This document shows, in pieces, positions 1 through 5,218 of a DNA stretch of 5,218 nt. Both the position numbers and the translations under genes were made by a program. Origin of the DNA: Candidatus Shapirobacteria bacterium (GTDB lineage Bacteria; Patescibacteriota; Microgenomatia; UBA12405); NCBI GenBank assembly GCA_018500045.2, contig JAHBAQ020000028.1, positions 1 to 5,218 on the forward strand, given 5' to 3'. Positions within the stretch are counted from its first letter, which is position 1. The number at the start of each line of letters is the position of its first letter. Under the pieces are notes generated by a model. The model was not told the origin of the DNA. It worked only from the letters and a program-made list of their open reading frames with translations, and did no database searches.

Positions 1-19
1 AGATGTGTATAAGAGACAG
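1..19 (+). other. Sequencing adapter remnant (Tn5 mosaic end, Nextera-type)
   Basis: The first 19 bases read AGATGTGTATAAGAGACAG, an exact match to the hyperactive Tn5 transposase mosaic end used in tagmentation libraries. It sits flush with the contig edge, as untrimmed adapter does, and no reverse-complement copy is seen at the other end. It is a library artefact, not a biological transposon. It matters because the reading frame of the first gene stays open through it and offers a false GTG start at base 5, which would add five adapter-encoded residues (MYKRQ). Confidence 0.95.
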
Positions 20-715
20 ATGTTTTTTCAGTTTTTATCAGAAAAAGAAGGTAATTTAGATGAAGTAGATGAGTTGTTTGTAAAGTTGACAGGTGCTGAA
101 TTAAAAGGTCAAATTATTCCAGTTTCAGTGGAATTGTCGAATGTATGCTTGAAGACGATTTCTGGCAAGGAATATATAGGAGAAAACTATGTGGATGATT
201 TAAGAATGTCGGATGATAAGATTGTTGAAATTTGGTTAGAACCGGAAGTACAGTCTAATAAAAAAGCGATTGAAGCTCTAAATAGGTCCGAGGTGATAAT
301 TTTATGCCCAGGGACAACTTATGGTTCAATTTTGCCAAACTTTTTACCAAAGGGAATGGCAGAGTCGTATCGTACGAGTAAGGCGAAAAAGATTTTGATG
401 ACAAATATATTGGCAACAGCCAATGAAATTGAAGATGTAACACAGAGGGGCTATGTGGAGATTTTTAAAAAATATTTAAAAACAGATTCCCCTTTTGATC
501 TGATTTTGATGGCTGATGTGGCGTCTTTAGATAAGGATCTTTTTAATAAAGCATTGTCTTATTACAAATTGGAACATGCTAATTTAGTAGAAAAGATAGA
601 AAATTATTCAATTAAAACAGTGATGGCTGATGTGGCAATAATTGAAGAGAAAAATATGAGGTTAAGGCACAGTGAGGAAAAATTGGGAAGATTATTTAGA
701 ACATTAGAGTTTTAG
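20..715 (+). CDS. YvcK/CofD-like family protein, 5'-truncated
   Basis: The 231 visible codons are the C-terminal part of a YvcK/CofD-like protein. Family members either bind UDP-sugars and influence central carbon and cell-wall metabolism (YvcK) or transfer phospholactate (CofD). Residue numbers count from base 20. The recognisable parts are a GNLDE segment (about 11-15), the stretch from QIIPV to an IGEN turn (about 31-56), and the family's most diagnostic block, LCPGTTYGSILPN (about 95-107), which corresponds to the usual PGSLYTSILPN. The C-terminal RLRHSEEKL resembles the family's closing RHDPxKL. The complete family is roughly 310-330 residues, so about 100 N-terminal residues, including the glycine-rich nucleotide-binding start, lie beyond the edge. 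The ATG at 20 directly follows adapter sequence and is unlikely to be the true start. Family membership is fairly secure. Which of the two functions applies cannot be told from this part, although YvcK-like is likelier in a bacterium without signs of F420 synthesis. It ends at TAG, 42 bp before the next gene. Confidence 0.8.
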   Translation: MFFQFLSEKEGNLDEVDELFVKLTGAELKGQIIPVSVELSNVCLKTISGKEYIGENYVDDLRMSDDKIVEIWLEPEVQSNKKAIEALNRSEVIILCPGTTYGSILPNFLPKGMAESYRTSKAKKILMTNILATANEIEDVTQRGYVEIFKKYLKTDSPFDLILMADVASLDKDLFNKALSYYKLEHANLVEKIENYSIKTVMADVAIIEEKNMRLRHSEEKLGRLFRTLEF

Positions 716-742
716 TTGGGTAGTGAAGTAGGAAAGTGGTTT

Positions 743-751
743 TGATAGAAT
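743..751 (+). promoter_or_regulatory. Possible extended -10 element, perhaps giving a leaderless mRNA
   Basis: The 42-bp spacer between the first two genes contains TGATAGAAT, matching the extended -10 pattern TGnTAnAAT. Its last base lies six bases before the ATG at 758, so a transcript begun at the usual distance would start at or next to the start codon. No -35 hexamer stands at normal spacing: the nearest TTG-like sequence, at 716-721, is 24 bases away. The only purine-rich Shine-Dalgarno-like run, AGGAAAG at 730-736, is 21 bases from the ATG, too far for normal use. Both facts fit leaderless translation, but a nine-base match in AT-rich DNA can occur by chance, and read-through from the upstream gene is equally possible. 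Confidence 0.22.
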
Positions 752-757
752 GAGATT

Positions 758-2503
758 ATGTCACAGAAGAAGTTAAAAAAGTTGAGAAAATTAGAAAATA
801 TTGATTTAGGAGTTAAAAGTGTTGAAAGCGTTTCTGGTATTAGGGAAATATTAAGAAAGAATTGGAAATTTTTGTTAGTTTTGATTTTAGGAGTGGTGGC
901 AATTTATTTTAATTCGTTGTGGGGGGGCTTTGTGTCGGATGACTATGCAACTGTTTCTCAAAATTCACAAGTTGCCAGTATAACTACAGCCTGGACTTCG
1001 GGACATTACTCATTTTTTGTTAATTTATCTAAAACTGTGATCGCAAAGGTATTTGGAAATCAAAACCCAATACCATATCATATATTTTCCTTATTGGTTT
1101 ATTTGTTAATATGCGTTTTGGCGTTTATTTTTTTGAGTTTGTTTTTTGGTAACGTAGTGGTAAAAGTGGCGCTAGTGATTTTTGCGGTTTTACCGGTACA
1201 TGTGGAAGCAATTTCGTGGATATCAGGTATACCTTATTTATTGACATCTTCGTTAGTGTTGGTTTGTTTGATTAATTTGGTTCTTTTTTTGATAAAAAAG
1301 GATAAGAAATACCTATTTACCTTACTTTTCTTTTTACTAATAATATTTTTTACTGACAGAATCAGGGGTTTTGCTTTTGTATTATTGTCCGGTTTAACGT
1401 TGTTATCTTTTCAAACCAAGTTTAAGATCAAGGTAAACTTATTATTGGTTTTTAGTGCAATTTTGGTGGCAACAGGTGCTTTAATTTTGATTGGTTGGCC
1501 GTTAATTCAAACTAGAATAGGAAGTGTAAATTCAGGGGTTAATGTGTCTGATAGTATTTTTTATGATCCATTTTTTCAATATCCAACGGCGATACCAAAA
1601 TATTTACAAATGGTGTTGTTTCCGACCGATTTAACTTTATATCATACAATGTATGTGATTCCTGATTGGTTTAATTGGCTTGTTTTGTTGACTTATTTAA
1701 CTGCAGTGGTTTGGTTTTATTTTAAGGATAAAAGATTTTTCTTTGCCTTGGCTTTTGTTTTTGTAGCGACAGCTCCATCGATGGCTCCAGTAAAAGTGAG
1801 TTGGTTAGTGGCGGAAAGATATGTTTTTTTGGGATCTTTAGGTGTGGCATTAATCTTTGGTCTATTGTCAGATCGGTATTGGGAAAAGAGAAAGTATTTA
1901 GTAGTAGGAATTTTGTCGGCTTTTGTAGCAGCTTACAGTGTGAGAGTTATTTTGAGAAATATTAATTGGCAAACAAATCATAATTTATGGGTGAATACAT
2001 GTCAGGTATCGCCCAATAGTCATAATGCTTGGAATAATATTGGTGATGATTATGATAAATTGAGTCAATATGATAATGCAGTGAAGGGATTTGGTATGTC
2101 GTTTGCTGTAAAGCAAAACTATGCGGATGCTTATCATAATCAGGCGAATATCTTTTATAAGATTGGTAGGTTGGATTTGGCCCGCAAGGGATATGAACAA
2201 ACTTTGTATTACAACCCCGCTTTGTACCAGACATATCTCACCTTAATTCAGTTAGATTTAGTGGAAAATAATAAAGAAGAATTATTAAAACATATATATC
2301 AGTTAAATCAGGCTAAACCGAATGATTTACAGGTGGCTTATATTACAGCAACAGCGTATGCAAAAATCGGTATGATTAGTGAAGCAAAAGCGCTAAGTAG
2401 TAGTTTGTATCAACAATTTCCTAAAATAGCAGAAATAAAAAGTCTTTATGATGCTTTACAAGCAACGCCAGAATCAACGAATAGTGGTTTGTTGAAGAAG
2501 TAA
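758..2503 (+). CDS. TMTC/PMT-like GT-C membrane glycosyltransferase with C-terminal TPRs
   Basis: This 581-residue protein resembles TMTC-type O-mannosyltransferases and their bacterial TPR-bearing relatives, GT-C enzymes that move a sugar from a polyprenyl-phosphate donor to protein or glycan outside the membrane. A lysine-rich cytoplasmic N-terminus precedes a first membrane helix (about 36-53). The first outer loop carries FVSDDY with the Asp-Asp pair at 61-62, the position of the GT-C catalytic acid. PYHIFSLL (106-113) and LPVHVEAISWISG (145-157) match family signatures, as do LFPTDLTLYH (287-296) and AERYVFLGSLG (352-362). I count about eleven hydrophobic segments up to residue 400. Two clear TPR units (about 423-456 and 457-490) and a more divergent third (about 525-558) follow, probably outside the cell. 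The start is firm: a TAG lies in frame at 746-748 and the ATG at 758 is the first start codon after it. Donor sugar and acceptor are unknown. A G7 run at 921-927 precedes the DD codons. It may be co-transcribed with the upstream gene. Confidence 0.8.
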   Translation: MSQKKLKKLRKLENIDLGVKSVESVSGIREILRKNWKFLLVLILGVVAIYFNSLWGGFVSDDYATVSQNSQVASITTAWTSGHYSFFVNLSKTVIAKVFGNQNPIPYHIFSLLVYLLICVLAFIFLSLFFGNVVVKVALVIFAVLPVHVEAISWISGIPYLLTSSLVLVCLINLVLFLIKKDKKYLFTLLFFLLIIFFTDRIRGFAFVLLSGLTLLSFQTKFKIKVNLLLVFSAILVATGALILIGWPLIQTRIGSVNSGVNVSDSIFYDPFFQYPTAIPKYLQMVLFPTDLTLYHTMYVIPDWFNWLVLLTYLTAVVWFYFKDKRFFFALAFVFVATAPSMAPVKVSWLVAERYVFLGSLGVALIFGLLSDRYWEKRKYLVVGILSAFVAAYSVRVILRNINWQTNHNLWVNTCQVSPNSHNAWNNIGDDYDKLSQYDNAVKGFGMSFAVKQNYADAYHNQANIFYKIGRLDLARKGYEQTLYYNPALYQTYLTLIQLDLVENNKEELLKHIYQLNQAKPNDLQVAYITATAYAKIGMISEAKALSSSLYQQFPKIAEIKSLYDALQATPESTNSGLLKK

Positions 2504-3955
2504 TTATTCTTTTGATTTTTGAGTGATTCGCTGGAATAATTCCCGGGCTTTTTGGTTGTGGTAAATAATTTTTCTGGCGACGATCGCAACTAGATTAATT
2601 CTGGTGATTAGAAATAAAAATGTTCCGATAAACTTGCCAAATTTAAATTGATAAAGTTTCCTTTCGTACAAACGAAAGCCTTTTTTCATAATTTTGATTC
2701 GTTGCTCTTTGGTAAATTCTTGAGTTTCAAAGATGGGGTTAATATCACGGTAGGAAATTTCTTTAAGATATTCTTTTTTTGGATAGAGAAATTTAGCGTG
2801 TTTAATAGCCCATTGATAAACTTCTGTACCAGGATAAGGAACTAAATTATAAAAATTTACATAATCACATTGAAGTTTTTTGGCAAAATTGAAAGTTTCA
2901 ATAGCATCCTGATAAGTTTCGTTCTGATGACCAATAATAAAATTGACAGCATGATGGATTTTAGCCCTTCGGGTGAGTTCAACAGCCTTAATTACTTGAT
3001 CTAAAGTGATATTTTTTTTGATATTGTCGAGTGTTTTTTGACTGCCTGATTCACAACCGTAAGCAATAAAAAAGCATCCGGCTTTTTTCATTTTTTTAAG
3101 GAGTTTTAGGTTTATATTATTAACTCGGATACCGTTATAAAGCTGAAATTTTATTTTCAAACGATTTTTGATGATTAAATCACAAATAGTTTCAGCACGA
3201 TTTATATCTAAAGTAAAACAATCATCATTAAAATCAAAATTAATAAATCCGCGTTTGTACCAGTATTTAATTTCTTTGATAACGTTTTTGGGGCTTCTGG
3301 GACGAAAATTCTGGCCCATAGAAAGTCTGACAGAACAATAATTACAGCCGTAAGGACATCCTCTAGAGGTAATGATGGGAATAATTTTTGCTTCGTAGCA
3401 GGGATATTTTTTGAGATTAAAACTTTGATAATCAGGAAATGGAATATTGTCGAGTTGATGGATTGGTGGCGCAGGCGAATTAATTATTATTTGTTTTTTT
3501 TGTTTCCAAATTAAATTCGGAACTGTTGATAAATCTGGTTTTGCTTGAGACAGTTGATCTAGAAAGATAATGAAAGATGTTTCTGATTCTCCGTACATAG
3601 CATAATTTACTTTTGTTTCCTGAAGAATTTTTTCTTTGGTGGCTGAGACATGTGGGCCACCAAGAAGAATAGGTGTCTTGGTGAGTGATTGTACTTTTTT
3701 AATAGTTTGGTAAAGAAATTTATAGGCATAACTGAAGCCGGTGATACCGATAATATCGGGTTTAAAGGTGGATAATAATTGGGTAATTTGATCTGACCAG
3801 TTATTTTCGACACCACAGTCGATGATTTTTACTTGATGGTGATTTTTTTTGAGAACCGATGTTAGATAAGCAATTCCGACATGGGGGTGGATAGGAATAC
3901 CCTTTTCAGTGCCAAACATTGATTTAATTTCGGGGATAATAAAAAGTATTTTCAT
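2504..3955 (-). CDS. B12-binding-domain radical SAM protein, substrate unknown
   Basis: This 483-residue protein has the architecture of class B (BchE/cobalamin-dependent) radical SAM enzymes, which reductively cleave SAM at a 4Fe-4S cluster and methylate or rearrange unreactive carbons. The N-terminal Rossmann-like domain (about 1-140) shows MKILFIIP, HPHVGIAYL (23-31), KPDIIGITGF (65-74) and LLGGPHVSA (97-105). I see no DxHxxG cobalamin-ligating histidine motif, which is common in this class. The radical SAM barrel starts at TSRGCPYGCNYCS, with cluster cysteines 200, 204 and 207 (CxxxCxxC). Then come FNDDCFT (242-248), AYGCESGSQKTLD (298-310), IIGHQNET (340-347), where the family usually has GxPGET, and YPGTEVY (374-380). 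A hydrophobic stretch near 441-464 could anchor it to the membrane. Its ATG overlaps the stop of the upstream glycosyltransferase in an ATGA, so translation is probably coupled. Context suggests modification of a lipid or glycan. The class is secure; the reaction is not known. Confidence 0.88.
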   Translation of the reverse strand: MKILFIIPEIKSMFGTEKGIPIHPHVGIAYLTSVLKKNHHQVKIIDCGVENNWSDQITQLLSTFKPDIIGITGFSYAYKFLYQTIKKVQSLTKTPILLGGPHVSATKEKILQETKVNYAMYGESETSFIIFLDQLSQAKPDLSTVPNLIWKQKKQIIINSPAPPIHQLDNIPFPDYQSFNLKKYPCYEAKIIPIITSRGCPYGCNYCSVRLSMGQNFRPRSPKNVIKEIKYWYKRGFINFDFNDDCFTLDINRAETICDLIIKNRLKIKFQLYNGIRVNNINLKLLKKMKKAGCFFIAYGCESGSQKTLDNIKKNITLDQVIKAVELTRRAKIHHAVNFIIGHQNETYQDAIETFNFAKKLQCDYVNFYNLVPYPGTEVYQWAIKHAKFLYPKKEYLKEISYRDINPIFETQEFTKEQRIKIMKKGFRLYERKLYQFKFGKFIGTFLFLITRINLVAIVARKIIYHNQKARELFQRITQKSKE

Positions 3956-5022
3956 TTTACTGAAGTCTCTGGGGTAATAACTGTTTTTTGTGAGGCAAAA
4001 AACTTATTAACATAATATCTTAAATTGGTTTTATAAAGCAGATGATAAGTTTCAAAAAGTTTTTTATCGGAAATGAAACGATTTTTTTGGACGATGGTTC
4101 TTTTTTTTAGAGTTTGGCGTAAATGAGATAAATTCCATAAAATACCGTGGTAAATATTTTTAGCTGATTTAAATTTTCCAGTACACAGTAAAAAAGTGGC
4201 CAAAGAAAACCAAAGAAAAACATGGATAGGTAATATTTTTAATAAATTTAGACCAGAGAGGTTTTTGATTAATGTTTGAACATAGTTTTTGGTGCCATGA
4301 AAACGAATCAGGTAGTTATTAAAATCTGGGTCGACAATGTTTTTGGTTGAAGAAAATTTATGAAAAACAATTGAATTTGGAACAAGAATGTTTTTGTAAC
4401 CTTGGAGCCAGACTCTCCAGCCAAGATCGGTTTCTTCCATAAAAATGAAATAGTCGGAATCAAACATACCGGCATCAATGAAGGCTTGTCGGCGGATAAA
4501 CATACCAGCCGATTTGGCAGCCAGAATATATTTGGTTTTATCGTATTGATGCTTATCGATTTCTCCATATTTAGCGATTGATTTTAGAAATCCAAGATTA
4601 CTAAAGTACTCACCGACGTAGTCAATGTTTTTGGGTTGTTCCATCAATAAGAGTTTTGATTGAATGACTCCGATTTTGTTATTTTTGAAAAATGGCAAAG
4701 CTTTGTTAATCCAGTTTTTTTTAACTAAAGTGTCGTTATCTAAAAAAGCGATGATTTCCCCTTTTGAGTGTTTAAAGGCTAAATTTCTGGCCAGTGATGG
4801 ACCCAGATTTTTTTTAAGATCAATAATTTTAATTTTTTTGGAGAGATAATGACGAAAATCCGATTTTATTTTGGAGATACTTTGATCAGAAGACCCATTG
4901 TCGGCAATAATAATTTCAATATTTTTATAAGTGTTGCTTAAAACTGACTCAAGACAATTTTTGAGGAGATGATAGCCATTGTAGTTAACTATAATTATGG
5001 AAACTAAAGGTATTTTATTCAT
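3952..5022 (-). CDS. Family 2 glycosyltransferase (rhamnosyltransferase-like GT-A fold)
   Basis: This 356-residue inverting GT-A enzyme probably transfers a nucleotide-activated sugar to a growing surface glycan or lipid carrier at the inner membrane face. The Rossmann-like half begins with VSIIIVNYNG (7-16), then ADNGSSD (40-46) for nucleotide binding, NLGPSLARN (72-80), and the metal-binding DXD as LDNDT (94-98). The acceptor half has the MEETDLGWR block (195-203), holding the likely catalytic acid, and VFHKFSS (219-225). The RFHGTKNYVQTLIKN stretch (240-254) is typical of the rhamnosyltransferase-like subgroup. A hydrophobic segment (about 262-281) and a basic tail may bind the membrane. 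The frame is open to an ATG at 5091, but I place the start at 5022: the first 23 residues of the longer form resemble no GT2 sequence, and that DNA is already coded by the upstream gene, whose stop at 5015-5017 overlaps this start by 8 nt. No Shine-Dalgarno site is visible at either start, fitting translational coupling. The sugar specificity is unknown. Confidence 0.88.
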   Translation of the reverse strand: MNKIPLVSIIIVNYNGYHLLKNCLESVLSNTYKNIEIIIADNGSSDQSISKIKSDFRHYLSKKIKIIDLKKNLGPSLARNLAFKHSKGEIIAFLDNDTLVKKNWINKALPFFKNNKIGVIQSKLLLMEQPKNIDYVGEYFSNLGFLKSIAKYGEIDKHQYDKTKYILAAKSAGMFIRRQAFIDAGMFDSDYFIFMEETDLGWRVWLQGYKNILVPNSIVFHKFSSTKNIVDPDFNNYLIRFHGTKNYVQTLIKNLSGLNLLKILPIHVFLWFSLATFLLCTGKFKSAKNIYHGILWNLSHLRQTLKKRTIVQKNRFISDKKLFETYHLLYKTNLRYYVNKFFASQKTVITPETSVK

Positions 5023-5218
5023 ATGATTTGACAGCAAAAATACCGAAGGCTTTTTTTGGGAAAAAATAGGTAAAAATTTGAAAAAAACCATTAATTAGAT
5101 AAAAAAAAGCTTGAGGTTTAAATCGAATATTTTGGTAATATTGATTTTTAATCAAACTGTCAACTTGATTATTAGAAGTATAAAAAAACTTAAGACCACT
5201 GACTCCATGACAGACAAA
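5015..5218 (-). CDS. C-terminal end of an unidentified gene, truncated by the window edge
   Basis: A reading frame enters from the right edge and runs 67 codons without interruption to TAA at 5017-5015. The translation starts FVCHGVSGLKFFYTSNN and ends KKAFGIFAVKSYE. It is aromatic- and lysine-rich like its neighbours, with a hydrophobic middle (about residues 38-53, QAFFYLINGFFQIFTY). The stop codon overlaps the first codons of the glycosyltransferase gene by 8 nt, the same kind of compact junction as the ATGA overlap downstream, which supports it as the upstream member of the operon. I do not recognise the family. The hydrophobic stretch followed by FPKKAFGIFAVK is loosely like the end of some class I SAM-dependent methyltransferases found in glycan clusters, but that is a guess. 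It has no visible start codon because the N-terminus lies beyond the window. Confidence 0.7.
   Translation of the reverse strand, partial: FVCHGVSGLKFFYTSNNQVDSLIKNQYYQNIRFKPQAFFYLINGFFQIFTYFFPKKAFGIFAVKSYE

Noticed and set aside
1..19. End of a genuine Tn5-like insertion sequence
   Set aside because: The mosaic end is an engineered hybrid of the natural Tn5 outside and inside ends. It is flush with the contig edge with no transposase or target duplication in view, so library adapter is the simple explanation.
716..757. Small RNA or riboswitch in the only intergenic gap
   Set aside because: The gap is just 42 bases with no stable hairpin. Only the weak promoter-like motif is worth noting.
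1962..2234. Open frames on the minus strand opposite the TPR region of the GT-C gene (also 1985-2200)
   Set aside because: They are antisense to a well-supported gene. Their translations are low-complexity His/Tyr/Ile-rich products of reversed codons, with no family motif and no Shine-Dalgarno site.
2495..2521. Intrinsic terminator between the convergent genes
   Set aside because: The stem is only five A/T-rich pairs with a seven-base loop. A T-rich run follows on the plus strand only, and on the minus strand there is no U tract. It is too weak to annotate.
3747..3759. Inverted repeat CCGATAATATCGG as an operator or hairpin
   Set aside because: It lies inside the radical SAM gene and encodes the conserved PDIIG segment of the B12-like domain, so codon constraint explains it.
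5023..5091. N-terminal 23-residue extension of the glycosyltransferase starting at the ATG at 5091
   Set aside because: The same DNA encodes the end of the upstream gene in another frame, the extension resembles nothing in GT2 enzymes, and the ATG at 5022 gives a standard GT2 N-terminus with a compact 8-nt overlap.

Overview
This is an AT-rich (roughly one third G+C by eye), gene-dense bacterial fragment with standard stop codons. It holds two genes on the plus strand that converge on three genes of a tightly packed minus-strand operon. Low G+C, very short spacers, weak or absent Shine-Dalgarno sites and Lys/Asn/Ile-rich proteins suggest a small-genome uncultivated bacterium. A member of the Candidate Phyla Radiation (Patescibacteria) is my best guess, but no marker gene here proves it.

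Left edge: bases 1-19 are not genomic. They match exactly the 19-bp Tn5 mosaic end carried by Nextera-type library adapters. The first gene (20-715, plus) is therefore cut off at its 5' end by the contig edge, and the apparent GTG start at base 5 lies inside the adapter. What remains is the C-terminal two thirds or so of a YvcK/CofD-like protein.

Middle: 758-2503 (plus) encodes a multi-pass membrane protein with a C-terminal TPR region. It has the hallmarks of the TMTC/PMT-like GT-C glycosyltransferases that use polyprenyl-phosphate sugars. Its stop codon directly abuts the stop codon of the opposing gene, with no spacer.

Right half, all minus strand and read from the right edge: the C-terminal 67 codons of an unidentified gene (5218-5015), then a GT2 family glycosyltransferase (start reassigned to 5022), then a B12-binding-domain radical SAM protein (3955-2504). 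The junctions overlap by 8 nt and 4 nt, so the three genes are very probably co-transcribed and translationally coupled. With a GT-C enzyme next door, the region looks like part of a cell-surface glycan or glycolipid locus. The radical SAM enzyme is the least predictable member.

There is no RNA gene, CRISPR array, insertion sequence or intergenic stretch over 50 bp. I found no clearly novel system. The points most worth a second look are the adapter artefact, the overlooked partial gene with the corrected GT2 start, the bacterial TMTC-like enzyme with a G7 tract beside its catalytic motif, and the orphan radical SAM enzyme in a glycan operon.
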